Notes under the pieces: generated by a model
What the model was told of the DNA's origin: nothing
Databases searched by the model: none
What the model saw: the letters and a program-made list of their open reading frames with translations, nothing else
Position numbers and translations under genes: made by a program
Assembly: GCF_900090265.1 (NCBI RefSeq)
Contig: NZ_LT607752.1
Location: 3,162,001 to 3,226,000, forward strand
From: Micromonospora rifamycinica
GTDB taxonomy: Bacteria > Actinomycetota > Actinomycetes > Mycobacteriales > Micromonosporaceae
Reading direction: 5' to 3'
DNA length: 64,000 nucleotides
Shown: one piece after another, positions 51,721-60,972 of the stretch
Numbering within the stretch: the first letter of the stretch is position 1
Layout of the letters: the number at the start of each line of letters is the position of its first letter

Positions 51721-53630
51721 GCCGGTCCCCCCAACGGTGTCGACGTCGCGGCACCGTCGGCGAACCGACGGGCCTGCACGGCGAACATCCCCGCGTACCG
51801 GCCACCGCTGGCGATCAGCTCGTCGTGGCTGCCGGCCTCTTCGATACGCCCGTCGGCGAGCACCACGATCCGGTCCGCCTGCCGCACCGACGAGAAGCGG
51901 TGCGAGATGACCAGGCTGGTCACCCCCCGGGTGAGGTCGAGGAAGGTGTCGTAGAACTCCGCCTCCCCCCGCGCGTCGAGCTGGGCGGTCGGCTCGTCGA
52001 GGACGAGCACGCTCGCGCCGTGCCGGACGGCGAACAGCGCCCGGGCGAGCGCCACCCGCTGCCACTGCCCGCCGGAGAGGTCCTGCCCGCCGGGCAGCGC
52101 CCGGGTCAGCGGCGTCTCCAGGCCCAGCGGCAGCTCGTCGAGGAGGTACCCGAGCCCGACCCGGCGCAGCTCGGCGGTGACGCCCTCGTCGTCGTCACGG
52201 TGCTCCACCGAGCCCATCGCCACGTTCTCCCGGAGGGTGGCCTCGTAGCGCACGAAGTCCTGGAACACCACCGCGAACGTCCGCTGCCAGGCCTCGGGGT
52301 CCAACCGGCGCAGGTCCACCCCGTCGACGGTGACCGAGCCCCCAGCCGGCTGGTAGAGACCGGCCAGCAGCTTGACCAGCGTGGTCTTCCCCGCGCCGTT
52401 CACCCCGACCAGCGCGGTCGAGGTGCCGACCGGCAGCCGGAGGTCCAGCCCGCGCAGCACCGGCCGGTCCGGCTGGTAGCCGAAGGTCACCTGTTCCAGG
52501 GCGATCAGCCGCTGGGGCGTGGTGACGACGCGGTTCCGCCCGGTGCCGTCGTCGTCGGTGTCCTCCCGGCAGAGCCGCTCGAAGGCGAGGATGGCCTCCC
52601 AGGCCGCGCGGCCGTGCACCATCTTCATGTCCGACTCGGGGAACATCTGGCCGAAGCGGACGCAGATGGCGACCGCCTGCACGCCGATGGCCACCTCGGC
52701 CACCGGGGCGTCGCCGGCCGCGCCGACGGAACCGGCCAGCAGGAGGAACGCCGCCAGCGTCGCGATCAGCCCCAGGCCGGCGTACACCAGGAACGGCACC
52801 CCGTAGACCCGCCGACGCCAGGACCAGAGCGGGTCCAGGTAGTCGCGCGACGCGTCCTCGTAGCGTTGGTCCAGCCAGTCGAGCAGCCCGAGGGTACGGA
52901 TCTCCTTCGCCGCCCGCGTGGTGGTCGCGAGTTCGCGCAGGTAGGTCAGCCGTCGCCGGACCGGCTCGAAGCTGACGATCAGCGCACCCCAGCGGTGGAA
53001 GGCGATCGAGTGGCCCCGGCGGACGACCAGGGCCACCGTCGCCGCGGCCACCGCCACCGGCCAACCTGCGGTGACGGCCGCGACGGTGACCGCGCTGACC
53101 AGCTGGGCGTACCGCGCGACGAGCGCCAGGGCGCCCTCGGTCGCTCCACCGGGCGTCAGGATCCAGGTGTCGAACTCCTCCTCCGCGTGGTTCAACAGGT
53201 CGGCCACGTCGGCGCGTTCCAGGGTCGGCAGCGACGCCCGGATCGCGGCGTCCTCGGTGTACCGGGCGATGCAGTAGCTGTCGATCCGGCGCGAGACCAC
53301 CTGCGACAGGGCACGTTGCAGCGGTGCCAGCAGTTGCTGGACGACGAAGGCGACGAGGGCGACGGCCAGCCAGCCGGCCGCGGCCGACCGGTCCGGGTCG
53401 CCGGCCAGACTACTCAGGGCCAGACCGACACCGATGCCGAACGTCATCGGCATCAACCCCGCGACGACGTGCACCGACAGCAGCGTGGCGACCAGCGGGC
53501 GGCCGGCGTACCGGCTGAGGTGCACCAGCTGACGGCCGGCCTCGGCGCGTCGCCGGGCCCGCCGACCCCATCCCCGCCACGGCGGGCGTGCCCCCTCGTC
53601 GCCGCGCGCCACCTGGTCGGCTGTCGGCAC
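51717..53630 (-). CDS. ABC exporter half-transporter A (fused membrane and ATPase domains)
   Basis: A 637-residue protein with a basic ~60-residue N terminus, six membrane helices and an ATPase domain: Walker A GVNGAGKTT, signature LSGGQWQR, Walker B VLVLDEPTAQLDA and switch His (VISHRFSS). Partner of the following half-transporter. GTG 53630 is placed 4 bases after GGAGG, which fixes the start. The gene is divergent from AMP ligase 2. Confidence 0.93.
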   Translation of the reverse strand: MPTADQVARGDEGARPPWRGWGRRARRRAEAGRQLVHLSRYAGRPLVATLLSVHVVAGLMPMTFGIGVGLALSSLAGDPDRSAAAGWLAVALVAFVVQQLLAPLQRALSQVVSRRIDSYCIARYTEDAAIRASLPTLERADVADLLNHAEEEFDTWILTPGGATEGALALVARYAQLVSAVTVAAVTAGWPVAVAAATVALVVRRGHSIAFHRWGALIVSFEPVRRRLTYLRELATTTRAAKEIRTLGLLDWLDQRYEDASRDYLDPLWSWRRRVYGVPFLVYAGLGLIATLAAFLLLAGSVGAAGDAPVAEVAIGVQAVAICVRFGQMFPESDMKMVHGRAAWEAILAFERLCREDTDDDGTGRNRVVTTPQRLIALEQVTFGYQPDRPVLRGLDLRLPVGTSTALVGVNGAGKTTLVKLLAGLYQPAGGSVTVDGVDLRRLDPEAWQRTFAVVFQDFVRYEATLRENVAMGSVEHRDDDEGVTAELRRVGLGYLLDELPLGLETPLTRALPGGQDLSGGQWQRVALARALFAVRHGASVLVLDEPTAQLDARGEAEFYDTFLDLTRGVTSLVISHRFSSVRQADRIVVLADGRIEEAGSHDELIASGGRYAGMFAVQARRFADGAATSTPLGGPA

Positions 53631-53819
53631 CCGTCCTCCAGAAATCCGGTGTGGATCGTCGTGCGGTGATCGGATCGGCGGCACCCGGCGGCGGTGTCCC
53701 GGCCGGCCCACTGTCCACGCGGGACACTACCGCAGCGGCGCGCTCCGCCGGGTCCGGGGAAGAGGCGGCGGCGCGTCCCGCCAGCGAGACGGGCGTCGAT
53801 GGCCGGCGGGCGTCGCGTC

Positions 53820-53848
53820 TTGGCGGCCGACCGGCCGGTGCATAGGGT
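53820..53848 (+). promoter_or_regulatory. Candidate promoter of AMP ligase 2
   Basis: TTGGCG (53820-53825) and TAGGGT (53843-53848) are 17 bases apart, a good sigma-70-type match, about 38 bases before the ligase start at 53887. It lies in the 256-base region between divergent genes. Confidence 0.45.
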
Positions 53849-53886
53849 CGTGGGATCAGGTCGGTAGGCGCGACGGCGGCGACAGG

Positions 53887-55422
53887 GTGGGGACGGCGAC
53901 GCTGATGACCGGCTCCGTGGGTGGGGCGTCGGACCGGGGGTCCGTCGTCGACCACGCGCTGCGGGCCGCCGCCCTGGCCATGCCGTCGGCCGAGGCGTTG
54001 GTGATCGACCCGGGATCCGCCGGGAACACCCTCGTCTGGCGGGACCTGGAGCGGCGTACCGCCCGGCTCGCGCGGCACCTCGACGAGGTCGTCGCCGCCC
54101 GGGCCGGGGGGCCGTGTGCCGTGGAGGTGCCGGCCGGGCGCAGCGCCTCCGCGTTGCTCTGGCTGGTCGCCGCCCTGCGTACGGCGCTCCCGGTGGTGCT
54201 GGTCGACCCGTCCGCGCCGCAGCGGGAGCGCGCGGCGGTACGCCGGGAACTCCGCGGCGCGGGTCTCGGCCTCGTCGTGCCGGCGGCCGGGGACGGCACT
54301 GTCGACGAACGCCGTCCGCCCGGACACCTGCCGGCGCTGGCCGGAGCGCCGCCGCGCGCCGCCGTGCCCCCGCACGCGCTGGTCCTCGCCAGCGGCGGCA
54401 GCACCGGACGCCCCAAGCTGGTCGTGGACACCACGATCCGCCGGCCGGCGGCCCACGAGCACCTCCAGGTGACCAGCCGGCTGGCGTGGCGGGCCGACCA
54501 GACCCAACTGGTCACCGGGCGGCTGCACCACGCCGCCCCGCTGACGTTCTTCGTGCGGGGCCTGGTCGACGGCAACCGGCTCGTCGTGCCGTCCCGGTAC
54601 GCGTCGTCGATCGCCGCCCGCCTGATCGAGGAGCAACGGGTGCGGTGGATGCAGGCCACCCCGTTCCAGCTCCAGCACCTGGCGGCCTGGCTGCACGAGC
54701 ACCCGGCCGACCTGGGCAGCCTGCGCGCCGTGCTGCACATGTCGGCGTCCTGCCCGCCGTCGGTCAGACGGCGGTGGATCGACTGGGTGGGCGCGGAGCA
54801 CGTCTTCGAGATCTACGGGGCGACCGAGGGTCTCGGCCTGACCGTCGCGTCCGGCGCCGAGTGGCTGGCCCGGCCGGGAACGGTGGGCCGGGGCTTCTAC
54901 ACCCGGATCCGGATCCTGGACGAGGCCATGCGGCCGGTGCCCCGGCGGGCCGTCGGCACGGTGTTCCTGCGCAGTCTGGGTACCCCACCCACGGCCGTCT
55001 ACCTCGGCGGCGACGCCCGGCTGGCCACCTCTCCGGACGGTTTCGGCAGCGTCGGCGACCGTGGCCGCCTCGACGAGGACGGCTATCTCTACCTCGAACC
55101 ACGACGGGTCGACATGATCAACGTGGCCGGCGAGAACGTCTATCCGGCCGAGGTCGAGGCGGTGCTCGTCGGGTGTCCCGGCATCATGGACGCCGCGGTG
55201 ACCGGGGTGGCCGACGACCGGCTGGGTGCCCGTCCGGTCGCCGTCGTCACCTGCTGGCCCGGTGTGACGCTGGACGAACGCGCCGTGCTCGCGTACTGCC
55301 GCGACCGGCTCTCGGCCTTCAAGACCCCGCTGTGGATCCGGGTGGTCGACCGGATTCCGGTCACCCCGGCCGGCAAGGTCGACCGTCGGGGGGTGGCCGA
55401 CCTGGTATCCGGGTTCGGCTGA
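53887..55422 (+). CDS. AMP-forming acyl ligase 2
   Basis: A 511-residue ANL-superfamily enzyme: P-loop LVLASGGSTGRPKLV, IYGATEGLGL, SVGDRGRLDEDGYLYL, hinge and acceptor region MINVAGENVYPAEVE, and catalytic lysine in VTPAGKVDRRG. It resembles aryl/acyl-CoA ligases more than NRPS adenylation domains. It should activate a second carboxylic acid building block. GTG 53887 is the upstream start; ATG 53905 (MTGSVGG) is also possible. It converges on the 54-codon ORF beside the radical SAM gene. Confidence 0.9.
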   Translation: MGTATLMTGSVGGASDRGSVVDHALRAAALAMPSAEALVIDPGSAGNTLVWRDLERRTARLARHLDEVVAARAGGPCAVEVPAGRSASALLWLVAALRTALPVVLVDPSAPQRERAAVRRELRGAGLGLVVPAAGDGTVDERRPPGHLPALAGAPPRAAVPPHALVLASGGSTGRPKLVVDTTIRRPAAHEHLQVTSRLAWRADQTQLVTGRLHHAAPLTFFVRGLVDGNRLVVPSRYASSIAARLIEEQRVRWMQATPFQLQHLAAWLHEHPADLGSLRAVLHMSASCPPSVRRRWIDWVGAEHVFEIYGATEGLGLTVASGAEWLARPGTVGRGFYTRIRILDEAMRPVPRRAVGTVFLRSLGTPPTAVYLGGDARLATSPDGFGSVGDRGRLDEDGYLYLEPRRVDMINVAGENVYPAEVEAVLVGCPGIMDAAVTGVADDRLGARPVAVVTCWPGVTLDERAVLAYCRDRLSAFKTPLWIRVVDRIPVTPAGKVDRRGVADLVSGFG

Positions 55423-55428
55423 GGGGCG

Positions 55429-55593
55429 CTACCCGTCGTCGCCCGTCGTGGTCGCCGACGCCTGCGGAGCCGGACCGGCCGCTCCCTCCGCCCGGTCGGG
55501 CCGGCCGTCCGGCGGTGTGGTCGGCCAGTGCACCACGAGTTCCCCGTCGGCGGTGAACCGGAAGTCCGTCGGCGACAGCAGCGGATCAGGCAT
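55429..55593 (-). CDS. 54-residue peptide coupled to the radical SAM gene (possible RiPP precursor)
   Basis: A short ORF: MPDPLLSPTDFRFTADGELV, then a Trp, several Pro and a C-terminal Ala/Pro/Thr/Gly stretch ending TTTGDDG. Its ATG (55593) overlaps the stop of the radical SAM gene by 8 bases and has GAGGAG 4 bases upstream, so it is almost certainly translated, in step with that enzyme. The radical SAM belongs to a RiPP-maturation type, so this may be its peptide substrate (or a carrier or adaptor). I know no matching precursor family, and no protease or leader-cleavage site is evident. Confidence 0.6.
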   Translation of the reverse strand: MPDPLLSPTDFRFTADGELVVHWPTTPPDGRPDRAEGAAGPAPQASATTTGDDG

Positions 55594-57658
55594 GGATCTC
55601 CTCCCGGGCGCGTACCCCGGTCATCGCGGGCAGGCGTCCGCCCGGCAGGGTCGCCCGGTCGACCACGTCGGCCCCGAGCACGAAGCGGCCGTCCCGCTCG
55701 TCGGCCAGGTCGCGCAGCACCTCCCGGAACCGCCGCATGGTCTTCGCGGTGGGCGTGTACGGCCCGAGCCGCAGCGGCAGCGCGAGGTACGCCTTGCCGT
55801 CGGTGACCACCAGCCGCCGGTCGATCAGGTGCGCCAGGACGTCCTCGACGGCCGCCTCGCCGACCCCCGGGTGCTCCTCCGCCACCGCCTTGTGCACCGA
55901 ACTCAGGCTGCGGTACGAGTCGCAGGCCAGGAACACCGCGGTGGCCAGCGGCCGGTCGAGAACGGTCAGCGGCTGCACCGCCTCCGGGCGCAGGTCCCAG
56001 ATGAGGGTCCGGCCGTCGACCAGACCGTAGAAGAGGTCGCTGCCGGCCTCGTAGGAGTCGGTCCAGCTCTGGCCCACCTCGATCACCTCGGCGGCGTAGT
56101 TGCTGCTGCCCGGCCGGTCGAGATAGTCGCAGTTGAAGAAGTAGGCGAGGTTGGACACGGCCCGGTCGTCGAGCGCGTAGATGTACCGGTACGCGGGCAC
56201 CGGCCGGATGTTCGCCAGTTTGAAGCTCGTCGCCTGCTCGAACAATGGGCTGAACCTGTTGAGCAGCACCGGTCGCACGGAGGTGGGCGGGGGCAGGTGA
56301 CTCAGTTTGCGCATCATCTCGGCCATCGTGGTGTAGTCCTCCGGCGATTCGTCGGGGATACCCCAGAGGATGTTCCAGAAGACCGTGATCCCCAGCTCCT
56401 TGCACCACTTGAGGAGCTGCACGTTCTGCAGACCGCGGACCCCTTTCCGCATCAGGGTGAGCACGTCGTCGGCGAGGCTCTCGATGCCGGGTTGCAGCGT
56501 CCGGATGCCGGCCTCGTGGAGCGCCTCCAGCTGCGGTCGACGCAGGTTGGCCTTGACCTCGTAGAACAGGTCGAGGCCCTTGGCCTTGCGGGCCAGCTCG
56601 GGAATCATGTCCTGGAAGTAGGCGTAGTCCAGGATGTTGTCGACCACCGTGACGGCGAGACCGGGGTGCCGGTCGGTGAGCGTGTCGAGTTCCCGCAGCG
56701 CGCGGCTGCTCGACTTGCTCCGGAACCGCATCGTCGCGCCGTTGAGACCACAGAACGTGCAGTGGTGCTTCTGCCCCCACCAGCATCCCCGCGACGTCTC
56801 GAACAGCAGGCTGGGCTTCACTGACCCGTCGAACCCGGCGGCCGCGAACTGCACGAAGTAGTCGTCGAAGTTCGGCTCCGGCAGGTCGTCCATCATCTTG
56901 ACACCGGGCGCGACGGAGTACTGGGCGGCGAGCGCCAGCGCGTTCGGGGCCTTGCGCTGCCGCACCCCGGGCAGGTCCCCGAACGGTTCGCCGTCGATGA
57001 TCCGGCGGATGATCTGCGGAAAGACGACCTCACCCTCGCCCGACACGGCGGCGTCCACCCACGGGAACTCGGTGACGAGCTGGTGGCCCATCACCCCCTC
57101 GCAGTTCGCGCCGCCGAAGATGATCGGGGTGTGCGGACTGAGCTCCCTGACCGCGCGGGCCACGGCCAGTGCGGCGATGTTCTGGTCGAACACGGTGGTG
57201 AAGCAGACGACGTCCGGCGCCATCGACACGATGCGGGCGGCGCTCTCGCGGACGAAGTCCGCCGCCAGGTCCCGGGCGGCCACCAGCTCGCTGATCAGGT
57301 CCTCGTTCAGCACCCGGCCGCCGTCGTCCGCGGGCACGGTCCAGGTCTCGCCGAAGCTCAGGACGTTGTCGACGTAGTCGCTGGCGGTGGCGTGGCCGGG
57401 GAACAGCGCGTCGGCGAACACCCATTCACCGAGGAGATTGCAGGTCGAGTCGCCGTCGGTGATGCGGTTGTACAACTGTGGGCTGATCCGTTTGGCGAAT
57501 TCGATAGTCAGGTACAGGATGTCGACGTTCACGTCGTCGTTGGCCTGGACGAGGGCGGATTTCAGCAGGCTGAGGCCGAGTGACGGCAGCAGGAGTGGGC
57601 CGAACGGTGCCGAGACCAGCACGACATTGGCTTTACCGGTCGATGAGGGCTGTCCCAT
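55586..57658 (-). CDS. B12-binding radical SAM enzyme of the RiPP-maturation type
   Basis: A 690-residue enzyme. Residues ~10-240 form a cobalamin-binding domain (SAPFGPLLLPSLGLSLLKSAL, IIFGGANCEGVMG). The radical SAM domain has the unusual C-x7-C-x2-C cluster motif at Cys292, Cys300 and Cys303 (RGCWWGQKHHCTFCG), which I recall as the signature of RiPP maturation radical SAM protein 1 (TIGR03975). Such enzymes usually add methyl groups to unreactive carbons. A ~180-residue C-terminal domain follows. ATG 57658 has GAGGAG upstream. The next ORF is translationally coupled. Confidence 0.88.
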   Translation of the reverse strand: MGQPSSTGKANVVLVSAPFGPLLLPSLGLSLLKSALVQANDDVNVDILYLTIEFAKRISPQLYNRITDGDSTCNLLGEWVFADALFPGHATASDYVDNVLSFGETWTVPADDGGRVLNEDLISELVAARDLAADFVRESAARIVSMAPDVVCFTTVFDQNIAALAVARAVRELSPHTPIIFGGANCEGVMGHQLVTEFPWVDAAVSGEGEVVFPQIIRRIIDGEPFGDLPGVRQRKAPNALALAAQYSVAPGVKMMDDLPEPNFDDYFVQFAAAGFDGSVKPSLLFETSRGCWWGQKHHCTFCGLNGATMRFRSKSSSRALRELDTLTDRHPGLAVTVVDNILDYAYFQDMIPELARKAKGLDLFYEVKANLRRPQLEALHEAGIRTLQPGIESLADDVLTLMRKGVRGLQNVQLLKWCKELGITVFWNILWGIPDESPEDYTTMAEMMRKLSHLPPPTSVRPVLLNRFSPLFEQATSFKLANIRPVPAYRYIYALDDRAVSNLAYFFNCDYLDRPGSSNYAAEVIEVGQSWTDSYEAGSDLFYGLVDGRTLIWDLRPEAVQPLTVLDRPLATAVFLACDSYRSLSSVHKAVAEEHPGVGEAAVEDVLAHLIDRRLVVTDGKAYLALPLRLGPYTPTAKTMRRFREVLRDLADERDGRFVLGADVVDRATLPGGRLPAMTGVRAREEIHA

Positions 57659-58076
57659 ATGGCCACGTCTCCTCAGTCTGGAACGGTGACTCGGTGCTCC
57701 GGGTGATGTGTGGGTCGAGCCGAACCGGGAATAGGCCGGTGTCACCGCACCGGGTGACGACTGCGTGCCGTGGAAGACACCGGGCCGGGCCGGGAAGGGC
57801 TGGCGTCCCGCTGGGCCGATCGGCGTCGTGGACCGTGTCAACCCACCGTGGCACAACAGCTGCGACCGGTCAAGGTTCGATCGACGCTGGTCGAATTGCC
57901 GGCCACCGGGTTCCGGTTCGGCGACGACCCGGCACCCCGCCGCCGGGGTTCCCCCGGGGCAGGCGGTGCCGCCACGCTAAAATGGGCGGCGTTCGGCCAC
58001 CTCAGGACCGGGTCGGCACGCTGCTTGCCCGAGATCGTGCGATCTTCCGGAAGCCACCCGAGGGGAGATCGACGAC
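57659..58076. other. 418-base divergent regulatory region
   Basis: This gap separates the radical SAM gene (minus) from the rRNA methyltransferase gene (plus). On the minus strand a perfect TTGACA (57836-57841) has no partnered -10 hexamer. On the plus strand TAAAAT (57978-57983) could be a -10 element, without a clear -35. A small hairpin, AGATCG-TG-CGATCT (58032-58045), lies shortly before the methyltransferase start. A 32-codon open frame also lies here (57982-58080). Confidence 0.5.
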
Positions 58077-58080
58077 GTGA
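57982..58080 (+). other. Possible leader ORF overlapping the rRNA methyltransferase start
   Basis: An ATG at 57982 opens a 32-codon frame (MGGVRPPQDRVGTLLARDRA...) whose TGA overlaps the methyltransferase GTG (GTGA). Erm genes are often controlled by a short leader peptide, so this may be an attenuator, but the ATG overlaps a candidate -10 element and there is no ribosome site, so it may be chance. Confidence 0.25.
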
Positions 58081-58880
58081 GGGACGACCGGGTGCCGCCG
58101 CACCGGGACCGGGACCGCAGACGGCGTGAACTGTCCCAGAACTTCCTGCGCTCGGCGGCGACCGCCGACTGGTTCGTCGACCTCGCGGACCTGCACCCGC
58201 GCGGCCTGGTGCTGGAGGTCGGGGGCGGCGAGGGCGTCATCAGCCGCGCCGCCGCGCCGCGCTGCCGCGAGCTGGACGTCTTCGAGATCGACCCGGTCTT
58301 CCTGACCCGGCTGGAGCGGTCGCTCGCCCCCCACGACAACGTCACCGTGATCGGCCGCGACTTCCTCTCCGTCCGGCCGCCGGACGAACCGTTCCAGGTC
58401 ATCGGCAACGTTCCGTTCTCGATCACCGCCCCGGTGGTCGACTGGTGCCTGGACGCGCTGGCGCTCGACAACGCCACCTTCATCACCCAGCTCGAGTACG
58501 CGCGGAAGCGGACCGGCGACTTCGGCCGCTGGAGCCTGCTGACGGTACGCACCTGGCCGCTGTTCTCCTGGGAGCTGTGCGGCCGCATCCCCCGTACCGA
58601 GTTCCGCCCGGTGCCGAAGGTCGACGCGGGGATCCTCCAGCTCACCCAGCGACGGGAGCCGTTGGTGCCGCACGGCAGGTTGCGCGCCTACGACAGCATG
58701 GTCGAACTCGGCTTCACCGGCGTCGGCGGCAGCCTGTACGCCTCACTGGCCCGCCGGTTCCCGGCCGCCCGGGTCGCCAGGGCGTTCGCCGCCGCCGGGG
58801 TGGAGCGGGACCGGGTGGTCGCCTTCGTGCACCCGTCCGAGTGGCTCGACATCTTCACCTCGCTCGACGCCCGCAGGTGA
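58077..58880 (+). CDS. Erm-type 23S rRNA adenine N6-methyltransferase (self-resistance)
   Basis: A 267-residue enzyme of the Erm/KsgA family. The start matches Erm proteins (RRRELSQNFLRSAATADWFV), the SAM site reads VLEVGGGEGVISRAA, and the catalytic motif reads IGNVPFSITAPVV. Erm enzymes methylate A2058 of 23S rRNA and block macrolides, lincosamides and streptogramin B at the exit tunnel. Inside this cluster it should protect the producer, implying a product that binds the large subunit. GTG 58077 follows GAGGGGAG. It stands alone on the plus strand and ends at a terminator hairpin. Confidence 0.92.
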   Translation: MRDDRVPPHRDRDRRRRELSQNFLRSAATADWFVDLADLHPRGLVLEVGGGEGVISRAAAPRCRELDVFEIDPVFLTRLERSLAPHDNVTVIGRDFLSVRPPDEPFQVIGNVPFSITAPVVDWCLDALALDNATFITQLEYARKRTGDFGRWSLLTVRTWPLFSWELCGRIPRTEFRPVPKVDAGILQLTQRREPLVPHGRLRAYDSMVELGFTGVGGSLYASLARRFPAARVARAFAAAGVERDRVVAFVHPSEWLDIFTSLDARR

Positions 58881-58917
58881 GCGACCCGCCGCCCCGGCGC
58901 GCGGCCCCGCCGGCTCC

Positions 58918-58947
58918 CCCGGCACGGTGCCCCGCCGCCGTGCCGGG
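58918..58947. terminator. Hairpin between convergent genes
   Basis: CCCGGCACGG (58918-58927) pairs perfectly with CCGTGCCGGG (58938-58947), loop of 10 bases, between the converging rRNA methyltransferase and oxidoreductase genes. It could terminate both. Confidence 0.65.
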
Positions 58948-58996
58948 CGCGATGCCCCCGCCGCCGTCCCGGCACGGCCTTCCGGTCCGGGCGCGG

Positions 58997-59992
58997 TCAG
59001 TCGAGGTCGAGCCGGGAGAAACCGGGCGGCGCGTGGCGCAACGCCTCGACCAGGCGCATCGCCTGCACCGCGTCGCCGATGTCGCCGCCGACCGGTCGGC
59101 CGCTGAGCACGGCGTCCGCCAGCTCAATCATCTCGCCGGCGTAGCCCTGCAGGACCAGGCTGTTGTTGTGGTCGGTGGGGATGGTGAAGTCCGGCCGCCA
59201 CGACTGCATCATGGCGGGGGTGGTGCCGTCGGCGTCCGCCCACAGCGGGGCCGCGCGCTCGACCGTCAGCTCGGTGAGGTCCCGCACCCGGAGCAGGGTC
59301 GAGTCGCCGGCCAGTTCGAGGGTCTCCTGCAGGCGCGGCTCCAGGGCGGACAGGGCCAGCATGGAGGCCGCACCCGACGAGTGCTCCAGCGTCAACGCGA
59401 TCACGTGCTGCCCGTCGCGCTCCGACAGGTGGACCGTGCCCGCGACGACGTCCCCCATGAAGAAGCGGGCCAGGTCGAGCGCGTGGATGCTCATGAAGAC
59501 GAGGTGGTCGAGCAGGGGTGCCGTCCGGACGTGGGAGTAGTTCAGCCGGAGCATCGACGGCCGGCCGAAGTCCGCGCCCAGGGCGGCCTGCCGGGCGAGT
59601 TGGTAGGCGCGGGCGTACCGCTTCTGGAAGCCGACCATGACCTGACGGTCACCGGCTGCCGCGGCGAGTTCGCACGCCGCCCGGTAGCTCATCGCCGGTG
59701 GCTTCTCGACGAACAGGTGCCGCCCCGCGGCGAGGACGTCCAGCCCCACCGAGTGGTGCAGGCCGGGTGGGCCGACGACCGCCACCACGTCGACCTCCTC
59801 GGCGGCGAGCAGGTCCTGGTGGCGGGTGTAGCGGGCGGACGCGCCGTAGGCCTGCGCCACCCGCTCGGCGCGGGACGGGTCGGTGTCGCAGACGGCGACG
59901 AGGTCGATGGGGGCGAACCGGAGCGCCGGCAGGATCGCCATCCACGCGTGGCTGCCGCAGCCGACCAGACCGAGCCTCACCCGTGTGGTCAT
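58997..59992 (-). CDS. Gfo/Idh/MocA-family oxidoreductase 1
   Basis: A 331-residue NAD(P)-dependent dehydrogenase. The Rossmann domain starts RLGLVGCGSHAWM, and the catalytic lysine sits in FVEKPPAMS. The C-terminal domain is the alpha/beta GFO fold. Members oxidise or reduce sugars, inositols and aminosugars. It is clearly paralogous to the next gene upstream: both share VGCGxHA, VGxxKRxAxAY and a SIP/TIP segment. It overlaps that gene by ATGA (59989-59992). Probably makes a modified sugar or cyclitol for the product. Confidence 0.92.
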   Translation of the reverse strand: MTTRVRLGLVGCGSHAWMAILPALRFAPIDLVAVCDTDPSRAERVAQAYGASARYTRHQDLLAAEEVDVVAVVGPPGLHHSVGLDVLAAGRHLFVEKPPAMSYRAACELAAAAGDRQVMVGFQKRYARAYQLARQAALGADFGRPSMLRLNYSHVRTAPLLDHLVFMSIHALDLARFFMGDVVAGTVHLSERDGQHVIALTLEHSSGAASMLALSALEPRLQETLELAGDSTLLRVRDLTELTVERAAPLWADADGTTPAMMQSWRPDFTIPTDHNNSLVLQGYAGEMIELADAVLSGRPVGGDIGDAVQAMRLVEALRHAPPGFSRLDLD

Positions 59993-60972
59993 CCGAACGC
60001 CTCCCCCGGTGGTGCTTGCCGGCCGAGGCCGAGCCGGTCGCCGATCACGTCGACCAGGGCCAGCGTCCGGGCCGCGCTGTGCAGGTCGGATTCGCAGGTC
60101 GCCGTACCCCGGACGACATCCTGGAAGTGCCGCAGCGCCGGACCGAAACCCATCGTGTCGACCGTCGTGTTCACCTGGTCGGGGATGGAGTAGTTCGGCC
60201 GCCACCGCTGCTCGGGGCCCTCCGGGGGCCGCAGCACGCAGGTGTCCACGTTGTCGACCAGGACCGAGCTGCCCGACCCGAACACCTCCACCGACTCGTT
60301 GTGCTGCTGCCAGCTCCCGGTGGTGCCGAGTTGCAGGCTGACCACCGCGCCGGACTCCGCCCGAGCGGCGACGGACAGCGCGTGCCGACCGCCGTCGCTG
60401 CGTCCCCGGGTCACGTGCAGGTCGTGGAGTTCACCGAGCAGGAACCGGGCCAGATCGAGATGGTGCACCGGGTTGTCGACCAGGTAGTCGTCGAGGCCGA
60501 CGCCCATGTCACCCATGACGAAGGTGAAGGTGGCCAGCGAGGGCGCCCCGAACGAGGGATCCGCCAGCGCCGCCCGGGCCTGCCGGTAGGCCGGCGCGAA
60601 CCGCTTCATGTAGCCGACCATCACCGGGACACCAGCCTCGGCGCTCAGCGCCGCGAGTCGGCCCGCCTCGGCCGATCCGCCGGCGCCCGGCTTCTCGGCG
60701 AAGACGGGAACCCGCGCCTCGACGCAGGCCCGGACCACCTCGCCGTACACCGACGGGGGGAGGCAGGCCACCACGGCCTCCACCCCCTCGCGCCGGAGCA
60801 TCGCGGCCGGGTCGGCGTAGGCGGCCCGCGCGCCGAACCTCGCCGCCGCGGCCTGCGCGGAGGCCAGCCGCCGGGCACAGACGGCGGCCACGTCGAAGCC
60901 GAGCTGCACCAGGGCCGGGAGCAGAACCGAGGTCGCATGCCGGCCGCAGCCGACGACGCCGACGCGCATCAC
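59989..60972 (-). CDS. Gfo/Idh/MocA-family oxidoreductase 2
   Basis: A 327-residue paralogue of the neighbouring dehydrogenase: MRVGVVGCGRHATS, catalytic lysine in FAEKPGAGG, and VGYMKRFAPAYRQAR. The tandem pair probably arose by duplication and may oxidise then reduce different positions of one sugar (for example keto formation and re-reduction), or form a heteromer. The gene overlaps the sugar isomerase gene by ATGA (60969-60972), so the three are one operon. Confidence 0.92.
   Translation of the reverse strand: MMRVGVVGCGRHATSVLLPALVQLGFDVAAVCARRLASAQAAAARFGARAAYADPAAMLRREGVEAVVACLPPSVYGEVVRACVEARVPVFAEKPGAGGSAEAGRLAALSAEAGVPVMVGYMKRFAPAYRQARAALADPSFGAPSLATFTFVMGDMGVGLDDYLVDNPVHHLDLARFLLGELHDLHVTRGRSDGGRHALSVAARAESGAVVSLQLGTTGSWQQHNESVEVFGSGSSVLVDNVDTCVLRPPEGPEQRWRPNYSIPDQVNTTVDTMGFGPALRHFQDVVRGTATCESDLHSAARTLALVDVIGDRLGLGRQAPPGEAFG

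Noticed and set aside
57836..57841. TTGACA on the minus strand as the radical SAM promoter
   Set aside because: No -10 hexamer at 16-18 bases, and it lies ~180 bases from the start codon; kept only as a note.
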